Assembly (NCBI GenBank): GCA_015501595.1
Contig: JADNRX010000414.1
Location: forward strand, 1 to 45,539
Length of the DNA stretch: 45,539 nt
Direction of reading: 5' to 3'
From: Hymenopellis radicata
Taxonomy: Eukaryota > Basidiomycota > Agaricomycetes > Agaricales > Physalacriaceae
Positions 30,121 through 40,821 of the stretch are shown here, one piece after another. Position 1 is the stretch's first letter. Every line of letters begins with the position of its first letter. The notes beneath the pieces are model-generated. The model had not been told where the DNA came from. It did not search any database and saw only the letters and a list, made by a program, of their open reading frames with translations. Position numbers and translations under genes: made by a program.

Positions 30121-32077
30121 GTCCTTTTCTTCTGAACCGACTGGCGAGGACTTCTCGAACTACATGGACGGTGTTCTCTCTCGACTCTCATTCGCTGTCT
30201 CTTTGTTACAATGCCGCCGTCGCCGTTATTGTCACCAAACGTCCAACTTGTACTAATCTTGTCGAACTCAACATGGACCGTTCCCGGGGCAACGTCCTGT
30301 CTATTTAGTAGATATATGGACACTGAATCAATGTCCCATTCTTCCGTTATGGCCGTGATGATACTTTCAACGATAGACAAAGTTGCTAGTAGGTTGTGCA
30401 GATGTACCTTCCAAAGGATCGCGACACTTGGACTAAAACAGACTCTTCTTATGGACCCAGACAATTCTAGAATCTACAGGATATCGTCCGGGAGTTTAGA
30501 GTGTCCCGGAGGATGAAGGTCTCGTTGCACAGCGGCAAGTATCTCATTTTGGGTCCGAACCACGTAGTGTTAAATTTCCTTTTAAGATTGTCTTCCTGCC
30601 TCAACCGTTCAGACGTATTGTTCTGTCAATACGGCGATGACATCGTGCACGCGACGACTGGGTCTGATTCCGCCCTCAGGAATACGGGACTCGGTGGCAG
30701 CGCGTCGACGTGGTGTTGTGCTAGAATCGTGCGATAAGTGATGAACTACTACATCTAGGAGTGCGTCTGTAAAACTCTAGAGCCACTGCTTCTCCCGTTC
30801 TCATTCGGTGAGTCAAACCTTTTTGGCAAAATGATGAACGCTGGTTTTAGAACGATTTCCGTGCCCAACGTTAACCCGCACGTTGAAGGTCTCTATATAC
30901 CTTGTTCTATTGCGAAATACGGTCCTCTGTGGGTCTTACTGGCACCGCGAGCACCGCCAGATACTTATCGGTTTTGGGCGCGATGAGCGTCGGCGCGGCG
31001 GGACAACAAATGTGCGGGGTCTCGACCGACTCTGGTACTCAAGGGGTTCGTATGTCTGACATGTACCCTACAAGGTATTGGCCGCCCCGGCGCCCTCCTT
31101 CTTCCACGGTATGCATTCTAAGATTTATCGGCACTTATCTACACTAACAAATTCCTTACTAGACCCGACAATCTTAAGCTTTGGGGACTCCATCAAGGCC
31201 AAAGGGCTACTGGCTTCCTATTCCCGGTATCACCATCTCCGTCGTTATTAGAATTTAGATACGCCCGCCCGCTTCGCCCAACATCGCTCTGGCGCGAAAC
31301 ATGTCGCAATGTCGGGGTTTCGACTGTGACTTCGAAGGCTGTCCGTTGTCTCGCAGGATACTACCCTGGAGGTGTCGTCTTTGAGCCGTAGGCCGTCTTG
31401 CTAACGTTCTGCTCCTTGCCTAGTGAAATTTAATCCTTTGGTCATTTTCTTCATGAACTAAAGTATTTCCTTTAGACGACGCCCAGTTCCCACAGAGACT
31501 TTCAAGGGGTCGGTGGGATGCATGGGAATGACACTTATGCTGTTGTTATGCTCTTGAGGGTGACGGCGGGCCCGCTGGATGTTGTCTTAATTTCGGAATG
31601 ATGATTGACGGTATGTGGATGACACTGACTGTTTAGTAATGGGAGTATGAATACTTACAGTAATACGAGTCCGGTTGGACTCTGTGGAATGTAAGTACGA
31701 ACGAGGGATGGTGGATGGAGTATGTGATGCATGGAATGAGGGCAGCGCGATGGATGGTACGGGTGATCAAGAGGCATGGATGCGGCGGCGGCGATGAGTG
31801 ATGTCCTGGGTGGCGATGGGTGGTATGTAGAAGAGGATGCATGGTGGGAGGGAGTTGAATGCATGTTCGTGCGGCGTGTGATGCATGCCCTGGTGGATCA
31901 CGATGCCTGGTTTGACCGACGCGATGCATGACTTGGCCGACAGCAATGCATGGTATGGCCGGGGACCATGCATGGTTTGGCCGGGTGCCTGACGGTGCCT
32001 GGCCGACGTGTTCTAATATCGAGGCGATCTCGTCTTTGCCAGCATTCCTCGTACTTTCAGTGTCTAAACTTCTCTAA

Positions 32078-33070
32078 TATGGTGGATAACGGTTTAGGGT
32101 TTGAGAGTCATAGCCTCTTGGACGATATTGAAGACCAGCAGGATCAACGCGAGGTCAGTCTTCTCTTCTTCTTCAAGCGACTATCATTCACTTATGCAGG
32201 TCTCTGAAAGCGGATTAACGCATTCATCTCCCTTCTTTCACGAAGGATTCGTGTATGGCCTTCTCTCGTCTAACATACGATTGAAGTCGTCCGACGGCGT
32301 GATCCATCGCAAGATTCTGCTCGAGTCATCCGACAATGGCTTTGGTGGTCTCTTTGCCATCCCACAAAAGAGTCGGATCTCGTCGTAATGGAGGATTCCT
32401 CTGAAGCTCTCAACATCATCCTAGCCACGGCATATGGCATGGCCTACCACATATTTGTCCTCCGTCATCTCAGCGATCGACTTACTCCCTGCGTACGGTC
32501 TTGAAGTCAACGCGTATATGCACCCAGGATCCGGTCCGGCCGAGCATCTATGCGCACAGGCCGCAGCGTCGCCGCTTCTTATATATGCCCTGGCATCGCG
32601 CTACGATCTCGAGGACATTGCCGTCGTTGCGGTCGTCGTATCTTCTCAAGGTGGAGCTGACTGAGAATGTCTTGACCGAGGAGATAGCGCAGCTCATCGC
32701 TCCAGAGTACCTCAAACGCTTCCTCGATATGCACCATACACGCAAAATTCAGTTGTACGACGTGTTGTTCGAGCAGCTGCCCCAACATGCGATCCTTGCG
32801 GCCTGCGGTTCTTCTGAACATCTTGCACTTTCGCGGGCTTGGACTCTCGCCGCTGGATCACTTATTTGGCACCATCCAGTCCCCAGTGAGTCCGTTTATC
32901 ATAGCAGTTGGCGATGGAGAACTTGACCACTATTTAAACAGGTCTGACAGAATACAACATCCGCTCTGTGCTTACAGCGCTCCATCGGGAGGTAAGATGT
33001 GATGACTGTAAGAGGATGGTACTTAAAAGGATCGACCACATTGTTGCCCAGTGGGACAACCTCAAGGTTC
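32078..33070 (+). pseudogene. BTB-domain pseudogene with at least three frameshifts
   Basis: Blocks of the mushroom BTB family appear in order: NIRLKSSDGVIHR, SSDNGFGGLFAIPQ, DLVVMEDSSEALNIILATAY, VISAIDLLPAYGLEV, ASPLLIYALASRYDLEDIAV, YLLKVELTENVLTEEIAQLI, SRAWTLAAGSLIWHHPVP and (after an intron at about 32894-32941) ALHREVRCDDCKRMVLKRID. The frame changes near 32367, 32443 and 32637, each needing a 1-nt indel. No intron explains them. The gene is otherwise complete, so decay is fairly recent. It lies 37 bp beyond the right flank of the Mutator-like element. Confidence 0.8.
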
Positions 33071-33224
33071 GAGTCGGTTGCATCCATCAGGATGGTCTAA
33101 CACTTCTACTTTCAAGACAACAATTTGAGGCCAGGTTTCTATTTTCATGCGGGCAAATTGTACAAGTTGTTGTTGTGGTATTACAATCGTCTTTCCATGT
33201 GAACATGCATCGAAGAAAAACGTT

Positions 33225-33660
33225 CTACGTCCTTAAGCCACTCACAGAGGTCTCGTCACCTTCTGCCATTGCCGGCACAGGCTGTCCAAACATTGTCCCA
33301 ATCTCTTCCAGTGTTTTCCCTTTGGTTTCGACGAACAAGAAGAACACCCTATCGCACATTGTAGTCAGTCCGAAGCACCGACCGATATTCTGAAAACCTA
33401 CAAAGTCGCTCCGAGGAGATTCGCCGCAATGAAGAACGTATAATATTTGTATCCGATAGTGGCGAAGGCTCGAGGAGATATCTGATTAAGTACAATATTC
33501 GCGACCAGACTGCAGCAGCCCGCAAACGCGGACCCCTTGGCGCGAATGGGCTGGCTCAGAATTTCGGGAACGTACACCATACTGATGGTATTCGTCACTC
33601 TGTTCATTTTCAAACTGTTCACACAAGCAGGGTTCTGCGCTGTCCAAGTCACGTATTATA
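33225..33660 (-). pseudogene. 3' fragment of an MFS sugar transporter gene
   Basis: The minus strand reads MVYVPEILSQPIRAKGSAFA (the P-E-x-x-x-x-x-x-R-A-K-G loop of hexose transporters), then IGYKYYTFFIAANLLGATL. After an intron at about 33367-33417 it continues VFFLFVETKGKTLEEIGTMF (the VETKG-x-T-L-E-E signature) and a normal C-terminal tail ending at 33225. The ten or so preceding membrane segments are absent upstream, where frames are closed. It is therefore a truncated C-terminal piece, probably non-functional. Confidence 0.75.
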
Positions 33661-33889
33661 TGCGCGTGTGAATACCTACAATGAGAAACAAATCAAAGGA
33701 GAAAAGAAGTACGCCGCCCGCCCTGGAAACGAGACTTCAAATTAGTTACACTATGTATAAGTATGTGTGAGAGGTGCGAGCAAGCCTGGGTGGGTGACAG
33801 TGTCGTCGCAGCCGTGGCGCGCATTCTTGGGGGAGAGGAAACAGAATTTGACAGCCTGGATGTCATGAAACTCAGAGATTTATCCCACA

Positions 33890-33990
33890 ATGGTCCTCTT
33901 AGTCTAGCGGCTATGCCTGGACGATGTGTATCCAAACAGATTTTGGACGCCAAAATGAGGGTTCGAGGCCCGCCACAGCAGTGATTTTTG
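33890..33990 (+). other. tRNA-like Pol III promoter signature (A box, B box, T-run)
   Basis: TAGTCTAGCGG (about 33900-33910) matches the A-box consensus, and GGGTTCGAGGCCC (about 33960) matches the B box. A TTTTT run follows at about 33984. The acceptor ends do not pair and the T stem is imperfect, so this is not a convincing functional tRNA. It may be a tRNA pseudogene or the head of a tRNA-derived SINE. Confidence 0.35.
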
Positions 33991-34041
33991 CATGCCTCCC
34001 AGCCAAGCTGAGAGCTCTCGAAAAGCTAGATTTTCTGCGAG

Positions 34042-34224
34042 ATGAACCTCAAGGTCGCACCGCTGCATAACTACGCCAGGACCTGCTGCAAGTTCTCCTC
34101 CGACTCTTCCACTCTTCTGCATGCGCGTCAGATAACACTCGATATTCTGGAGGGCAGACGCCCCTTTCAACACACAAGCAGGACAGACGTCAGAGCATTA
34201 TATGCGTTACTCTACAGTGATTGA
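34042..34224 (+). pseudogene. Fragment related to the 134-aa protein gene at 25390
   Basis: About 38 bp (near 34130-34167) match 25554-25591 with roughly three mismatches and encode RQITLDILEGRRP against RQLTLDILEGRRP. The flanks are unrelated, and the short frame has no other similarity to the full-length protein. It is best read as a gene fragment moved or duplicated into this repeat-rich zone. Confidence 0.55.
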
Positions 34225-34310
34225 CTATGTACAATATATACAATGATAAATGATTCGAAACAAATCGAAGGAGAAAAGATACATGATAAAATACATACAC
34301 ATCAAACAGA

Positions 34311-35954
34311 TCAGATCAAGAGGTCCAGCGGATCGGCCTCGTCTTCATCCTCGTCCTCAGGCATTGGCGCCATCACACGGATCATTACGCTTTTCCGCGG
34401 ACCCTACAATAGCATGGTCAGAGACGATTATGGCAAAGGGGGGATGTGTTTACCTTCCGGGCAGCAGTAGCACTGGGCTTCCTAGCCCTCTTGGTCGCAT
34501 TCTCCTTCTGTTTAGCGGAAGCAGACCGAGGGCTAATGCTAAATCAGCGTGAAACAATATGAAGAAGGAATAAACAACGTACCGTGCACTACTGGGCTTA
34601 TCGCCGGCTTTGGATTTCACCTTCTTGCCCTCTTCCACATCGATCTTGCTGCGCTTCACGGACACATCGACGTCCTCCAGAATTTCCTTTGCTTTTCTCT
34701 TGTTTGACGAACTCGCCTCTTCCCGCTTCGAAGCTGGCTTTTCTTCCTCCTCAGCTGGCTTCGGACGTTTCTTCGCAGGTGCAGGTTTCTTCTTGACCGG
34801 CGCCTTTGTCGTTAGTTTTCGAGTTTTCTTCACTGGGACTTGCTCCTCCTCCTCGACATCTTTCTCCACAACTGCCTTCGCCTTTGTCCGACGTTTTGTG
34901 ACGACAACATCCCCGACCGCTTTCGCAGCTTTCCGACCCTTCTTGGGCGACGGCGGCTCTTCCTCAACTTTGGTTGGTTTCCGAAGCTTCTTGGGTGGTG
35001 CGACATCGTCCTCTGGTTCATTGCGCTTTCGTGACTTGACTTTGGGTTTAGAATCGTCCGCTGTTTTCCTCGGTGTAGGCTTGGTGATCTCGTCGTCGGA
35101 ATCATCAAGAGCGCGAATGGTCTGCATGGCATCTGAGCGAGAGGAGGGCCCAGATACTTTCGCTTTGCCCTTGGATGTAGATGTTGTAGATAGTGCTGTA
35201 TGAGTGTTAAACAAGCCTTGAAACAAAAGGTTAACGTACGCTTCATGTTGAGCTCGTCAGGTTCTTCTTCCTCTTCGTCTACTTCGATTATAGGTGTCAT
35301 AAACCTCTTGGGCTTTGGAAGCGGTTCCTCCTCTTCATCGTGGGCCGGTGGAGGGGCAGGTCGTCGACGAACGGGTTTGGATGCTGGCATGATGGAAGTA
35401 AGAATATAACAGGTAATGGGTAAACATACAATCGTCTTTAGATGTGGACTTGGTTACCGCTTTTGGCTTTGGCTTTGGCTTAGCTTTGGGTTTAGGGTTC
35501 GCCTTGGTCGACTTGGATTTCGTTGAAGGACCTATACAACACGTCCGGTCAGCGCTCGGGACAGCGGCGAACCACTCACCAGCGACCGGTTCCCCGTCCA
35601 CCTCTTCCGCCTTTTTCTTTGTCGTCGTCGTCGCGGTCTTCCCCTTGGGCGGTTGTTTCTTGGTGGGTGACAACGACCGCCTACTGGGCTGTTTCTTGGA
35701 GGGTGATAACGCCAAACTCCGTGACCGCAATGTTGCTCTCGCTAGCGGTTTATTTCCAAGCAGCTTAGCGATAAGCTTATTCTCGCTGGAAGGCGTATAT
35801 ATGCTACAAAGCAAGTCAGTCATTCCATAAATGGTCACTTGGCGAGCACGCACCCTCCACGGTTGCGTTTCCGCGACTGCTGTCGCCTCAAACGCTCCTC
35901 ACGGCTGGCGGCGACGTCGAGCGGGGCTTTGGTTTTGTTTAAAGGTGTCTCCAT
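34311..35954 (-). CDS. Lys/Glu-rich basic nuclear protein, function unknown
   Basis: Seven exons on the minus strand join in phase: 35954-35854, 35803-35580, 35531-35430, 35383-35240, 35195-34583, 34538-34454 and 34403-34311 (1362 nt, 453 residues). The N-terminus (REERLRRQQSRKRNRGGIYT) is followed by SPSKKQP/SPTKKQP repeats, KPKAKPKPKPK, acidic patches, a long KKxRK-rich region, and an acidic end EDEDEDEADPLDLL. Multiple basic clusters and S/T-P sites suggest a nuclear, Cdk-regulated chromatin or kinetochore-type protein. That is inference, as no domain is recognised. The frame stays open upstream to 36074, four bases from the TDP1 start, and that extension also looks protein-like, so the true start is uncertain. 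Confidence 0.75.
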
Positions 35955-36077
35955 AATAGGCCTAACGCCGGTGCTCGGTGTTGTGAACGACGGCTCTGCC
36001 ACTGTCCAGGGTCGGAGACAAACAGACGCGCTGACAACGTGACCAGATCTTGTTACGTCATCAGCCCACTGCATACC

Positions 36078-38334
36078 ATGTACGACGACAACGACGCGTA
36101 CGACGATGATCTGGCTAAGTCGGTCTCGACGATGACGGACAGATATGCTGCTGACTGCTTGGTAGGGCTATTGCTGCGAGCTTGGCGGACCAGTCGCGTT
36201 CTACGACCAAGCCCATTGAGTCAGACGATGTACTTGTGATCAGCGACGATGACGAGCCACCAAATCGGCGGGTGGCGACGGCGGCGACCGCTGGTGCTGC
36301 CTCGACATCTACTACTAACAATGCCTTCTTGTCCGAAAGAGCGCAGATGGAAAAAGAACGCCGCGAACGCGCACGAAAGTTTCGGGAGGCCAAAGGTCTG
36401 AAAGAGGACGATGAGGATACAACCCAGCCGACAAGGACAGGGAGCGACGAGAAAAAGCAAGACAGTATCGAAAATCAGTAAATCTGGATGACGACGACGC
36501 TGACAGTGACGGCGAAGTCCGTGCTACTAAGCGAGCACCGGTGGCGAGTACAAGTTCGTCGAATACTCCTCCTGGTGAACAGCTCTTCTTTGACGGCGAA
36601 CTACGGCCCACCCCTGTACAAGGAGGAGAGCCTCGTAAAGACCGAAAGGACACATTCAAACTCACTGAGGCGCTTGGAAAGGTGCAAGATTTCTTACATT
36701 TTATTGTCCTTGATATTGAACATATCCTAGAAATCTGACGTCTCTTTCGCAATACTTGCTTCGTACGCGCACGACATATCCTGGATCCACAGCTTCTTTG
36801 AACCGTCCGTGCCGGTCATATTTATCACGCATGGCCAGAGCAACAAGGACACTGACATGCGCTACGTCCTTCCAAATTGGATCAAGATAACACCGAAGCT
36901 AGGTCACATCGGTTGTTTTCACATGAAGTTCATGCTTGTAAGTGGCGACAAAAGTTACAATATTCACACTTATCTTGTCAGATATTTTACAAAACCGGGC
37001 GTATGCGTATCGTGATAACCACTGCCAATCTCTGTAAAGAGGATTACAGGGACATCGAAAACGTATGGATCTGTTCAGGCGAATTCACTCGCGACACTGA
37101 CACGAACTAGCTTCTCTGGCTCCAAGATATACCTCCTCGCCCTACCGCACTAACCCACGACCCAAAGTATGTTGCGAAACTAGACGACTTTCCGAGCGTT
37201 ATGCAGCGCACCCTTCATGCTTTGGGCGTGAAAGAAGCACTCGCCATCACGCTGAGGGACCACCCCAGATTGCCGATAAGTTGTATCGAGGATCTCCGAT
37301 GCAGATGGGATTGGTCAAAGGTCAAGGTGCAACTCGTACCCTCAATCGCAGGCAAGCATGAAGGTTGGCCAGATGCCATGTTGTAAGTTTGTTGCATGCT
37401 TACACTTTTTTTGGAATCTGCTCAAGGCGCCAAACGTGTGAACAGTGTTGGGCATGTCCGTTTAATGAAAGCGATCCGTAATATTGGGTTGATGAGGAAG
37501 CCTGGACAGATTACGCTCGAATGCCAGGTAGGTTTCCTGTTCCGTCGAACGTTCGTGGAATTTATTTTTCACTCCTTCCTTTTACAGGGTTCTTCTGTCG
37601 GCAAGTACACCACAGCGTGGTTAAATGAATTCTACTACTCAGCCCTGGGGCAATCAGCTGGCGACTATCTGGACCAGACGAAGGCTACGCGTAACAAGCG
37701 ACCGCTCATGGGCTTGATAAACATCATCTTTCCCACCAAGGCGACTGTGGCGGCAAGTCGAATGGGCGATGCAGGGGGAGGGACGATATTCTGCCAAAGG
37801 GGCCACTTTGATACTTTCAAGAAGCTGCAGGGAAGTAATTTCCAGCTTCGAGACTCGAAGAGTAAGGCTGGGAACGTTCTCATGCACACCAAGGTGGGCT
37901 CCGAGGGTGTATCGCTGATCCTCAACTGATGGTTCTGCTATGCAGATGATTTTGGGGGTGCTGCAGGACACACACGACGTCGATGATGATTCTGACGTGG
38001 AGATCCTGGAAGCAGACGGCAAGAAGGAAGCGAAAGCGATTGCATGGGCGTATGTGGGGTCGCACAATTTTACACCAAGCGCATGGGGGAATATACAAGG
38101 AAGCGCGTTTAATCCGGCTATAACTGTGAGTAGTGTCCCCCACCTTCCACTCTTTTTGGTTCCCCGACTCTGATGTTGAATCAGATTAGTAACTACGAGA
38201 TTGGAATCGTGTTCCCGATACGCTCAAAGGCGGAGTTGGAGAAGGTTACATTTTGGGAACGGCCGGCGAGGAGGTATGGCGCGGATGATGAGCCATGGAT
38301 TATGCAGGAGAGTCCCGCGTATAGGGCTTTATAA
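36078..38334 (+). CDS. TDP1: Tyrosyl-DNA phosphodiesterase 1
   Basis: Exons are 36078-36118, 36166 to about 36477, about 36507-36681, 36731-36937, 36982-37062, 37111-37382, 37446-37527, 37588-37893, 37946-38125 and 38185-38334. The N-terminus has a UIM-like DDDLAKAIAASLADQ. The first catalytic HxK is in GCFHMKFML, followed by VITTANLCKEDYRDIENLLW. The second HxK is in NVLMHTKMI, and the partner motif is AYVGSHNFTPSAWG. A typical C-terminal end is SNYEIGIVFPI. The enzyme removes 3'-phosphotyrosyl adducts such as trapped topoisomerase I. One junction is unclear: between about 36460 and 36510 the frame must shift, through either an unusually short 29-nt intron, a longer intron with a weak acceptor, or a frameshift. 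Confidence 0.9.
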
Positions 38335-38395
38335 CCTAGACTAGTTATTGCTGTAGATCTGCTTGCATTTATTGGAACTCATGAGAGAAAATCCC

Positions 38396-38409
38396 TAGGG
38401 TTAGGGTTA
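38396..38409 (+). promoter_or_regulatory. Telomere-repeat-like box upstream of RPA49
   Basis: TAGGGTTAGGGTTA, two tandem TTAGGG-type units, lies 19 nt before the RPA49 start codon. Telomere-like boxes occur in promoters of ribosome-biogenesis and translation genes in several eukaryotes and are bound by Myb-type telomere-binding factors. A regulatory role here is inference. Confidence 0.45.
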
Positions 38410-38428
38410 TACTTTCTTGCCTTTTTCC

Positions 38429-40102
38429 ATGTCATCTCAATCAGCAAGCAAGAAGAGAAAACGCGCGCCGTCGCCTGAGCGAGTCGCCTTTTCGACTGCG
38501 AGCACGTCGTATACGCCTGGCACGAACGTTCCGGTCTTCTGTGCGTGCAAAGTTACAATCCAAATGAAGAAAGCAGCATTGATATTCGACGTAGTATCCT
38601 TCCCCGCTGTTGAGGCTCCCCAGGACACTCCATTTAAATGCTACGCACAGAAAAAGCGCAAATCGGCTAAAGAAAAGGACGATGCTAATCCATCGTCGTC
38701 CGGGATGATCGTCGTCGGCGAGACGGACGACATGGAGTTTTTCTCCAACGAGGGCGAAAACCAAGACGCAGAGCAATCCGGCTGCAGGTGCATCCCACCG
38801 TATTCTCACCGCTCTGCGCGTCTAACGAAACAGAGCAGGTACATGCTCGCAGTCCACAATAAACGGGATTCGTCTGTCAAACTGCTGCCCACGGCGGTGC
38901 CCCTGCATATCCTCAAGCAAAAGGTCAAGGCGCTCAAATCGGTGCCCTCTGCGGCAGAACCGTCCGCGCTGGCGTATTTCGAGGCGCGGAATGCGCTGGG
39001 AGAGTCGTTTGGGACGAAAAAGGCCAAGGCGAATATCCGTGCGCAGGAGCGCAATAAGGTGGATGTTAGCGCGATGCAGGGCGTGATGGACCATCTTATG
39101 GACGGCATCGAGAAGAATGCGGAGGGGCTGCCGACTCAAGGTGCTATACGCTTTTTATCTTCTGCTGTGCTTGATGGCTGAAGGGTTTATTAGAGGAAGC
39201 CAAAGACGTGGCCGACGCGAGTCGTCTTATTCCACCTTACAATGATACGACGAAGGATCCTGCGGATGTGTATGCGCTGCATGACATTGTGCCGGAGAGC
39301 GAATGGAAATCCATCGTGACGAGTCCGTTTGACCAGGCGAAGAGTCTCAAGGACAAACAGGCTCTGTTCCCTTCACGAAACTCGTCTTGGGTTAATCGGC
39401 ATCTCAAGAGCTTGCAAGGCACGTCGGTGAAGGGAGTGAAGAAGAAAATGTAAGCGGCATCTAATTTTCTGATACACATCCTGACTTGCTACTCAGAAAA
39501 CTGGTTTACTGCGTGTCCGCGATGCTCGCGTTCCGTCGCGCCATCAATCGACGTGAGATTGACCGCGCCAAGGTAGAGGAACAGCTCAAGGGCGTCCCTA
39601 GCAATATTTTGGACGGAATGTTCAATAGGTTCACAGAGTTTTCTCGGGGATCAACCGAGTAAGTAGGATCGTCATGGGCCGCCTTCCGTGTTGAATTTAC
39701 CATCTTCAGACATCGTACTACGCCTGCTATGGAGACCAAACTTCTAGCCTACCTCTTCGCGCTCTGTCTAAAAGCTGATGGTTACGCGTCCGACCCTTCG
39801 TTGCTGTCCGCAGACCTGGGCATTCCTGTTACGCGGTACGCGTTTCTCGGTTTATTTTGTTCTCCGCGCTTAGTGCATTGCCTCTAGCGTGAACCAGCAA
39901 TTTAAAAGTTTAGGTAAAGTGTTCGTACTCCTGCTGCGTGATGCGCCACTGACTGTTCTGCGCAGGCTGTACGTTGAAGACGCTTACGGACAAGGAGAGG
40001 TCGAAATTGGGATACTCGAACGATTCCGCTGGGACCAAGATGGCTGTACTTACGGCGCCTGTTAAGTTCCCGAAGCCACCTATGAGGAAAGGAAGAAAGT
40101 AA
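38429..40102 (+). CDS. RPA49: RNA polymerase I subunit A49
   Basis: Eight exons join in phase: 38429-38540, 38595-38787, 38839-39140, 39194-39449, 39497-39658, 39710-39835, 39888-39913 and 39966-40102 (1314 nt, 437 residues). Family blocks are LSFPAVEAPQDTPFKCYAQK at the N-terminal dimerisation barrel, RYMLAVHNKRDSSVKLLPTA, and DASRLIPPYNDTTKDPADVY then the tandem winged-helix half (LVYCVSAMLAFRRAIN, TKLLAYLFALCLKADGY). It ends in PKPPMRKGRK. A49 forms the TFIIF-like heterodimer with A34.5 in Pol I and acts in rRNA transcription. The seventh exon is only 26 nt. Confidence 0.93.
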
Positions 40103-40398
40103 TGGGGCACGCCCGTGTATGTATTGCAGCCACCGTTGTAATGTATCTGCGCCTTGACCACAGGCAAACTACTCCTTCCTCCCGCTTTGGTCACTCCCCC
40201 GCTCATATATTATTAGAGAAACCAGTTCTCGCCAACGAATCATGATAAGTATGGAACCCAGAAAATACGTGTGTCGGAATGCCCATGTACCATGGCGAAT
40301 TAATGACGCTAGAGTAAGTATTTTATATATAAAGATAGGCCTTCATTGTCGTTGTCATCGTTCATTTATTTTATTTTTTCAGCTTAGAACAAAAGAGG

Positions 40399-40821
40399 TT
40401 AGCGCGTGTGGATGACCGACGTTTGTGGGTCCTTACGAGAAACGGATTGTTCACTTGAGAAAAAACGCGGCGTCTCAGCGAGAGCGCTATGTCTAAAATG
40501 GGGAGTCGACCGATGAGCGTTGATTGGAGAACAGGGTTGTGGAAACCATACCGGCGACGTATGAGAGGGCACTGCTGAGGTATGAGAGGAGATTCTGGTT
40601 CGCGTGCGCATGGGGGTCGTAGTGCATCGAGCACGTCGGGGGCTGCACGCAGAATAAGAGGCAGGTCGCACACCACTGGCGGTGGAACGCGTCGTCCATG
40701 ATGTGCATGGGGTGTGTCGGTGGGCGATCATTCGGCACCCGCAGCGGATGAGGTAGTGGGAGCTCTCGTGCGTGCAGCAGTTGCATCGCGTAGACGTGGG
40801 TGCGGACGTGGTAGAAGACAT
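40399..40821 (-). CDS. Small Cys/His-rich protein, putative
   Basis: A TATAAAAA box on the minus strand (about 40865-40872) is followed about 45 nt later by the first ATG (40821) of a 140-codon frame. Its N-terminal third is Cys/His-rich (RCNCCTHESSHYLIRCGCRM, then HRHTPCTSW), looking like a zinc-binding module. The remainder is S/T/R/P-rich. A second frame over the same DNA, from an ATG at 40699, encodes MDDAFHRQWCATCLLFC and more, which also looks zinc-finger-like, so a missed intron or a frameshift near 40700 is possible. No family is assigned. Confidence 0.4.
   Translation of the reverse strand: MSSTTSAPTSTRCNCCTHESSHYLIRCGCRMIAHRHTPCTSWTTRSTASGVRPASYSACSPRRARCTTTPMRTRTRISSHTSAVPSHTSPVWFPQPCSPINAHRSTPHFRHSALAETPRFFSSEQSVSRKDPQTSVIHTR

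Larger units (their letters stand above)
29280..32031. mobile_element. Mutator-like non-autonomous element with long inverted arms and 10-bp flanking repeat
   Basis: The two ends are inverted copies of one another. The left arm from 29285 and the right arm back from 32024 share CCTCG-TATTAGAACA, then TCGG-CAGGCACCG, and continue for about 200 bp as ATGCAT-rich sequence. The 10-mer GTCTTTGCCA lies just outside both ends (29270-29279 and 32032-32041), a direct repeat of the 9-11 bp length expected for Mutator-type target duplications. No transposase was found. The interior (about 30120-31640) has intron-like segments, for example a donor at 31109 and an acceptor near 31163. One long plus frame ends RCLAGYYPGGVVFEP, suggesting captured or decayed coding sequence. 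Assignment to Mutator is inference. Confidence 0.65.

Noticed and set aside
29274..30464. Long open frames on both strands, up to 208 codons
   Set aside because: They lie mostly in the 22-bp and 44-bp tandem repeats and simply lack stops in the repeat unit. The 22-bp period cycles the frame, so the peptides have no constant unit.
34610..35203. Plus-strand 197-codon frame rich in Ser and Phe
   Set aside because: It is the shadow of the Lys/Glu-rich minus-strand gene; codons for K and E read as F and S on the other strand.
39910..40206. Minus-strand 98-codon frame
   Set aside because: It is antisense to the last RPA49 exon, which has clear family sequence and matching intron phases.
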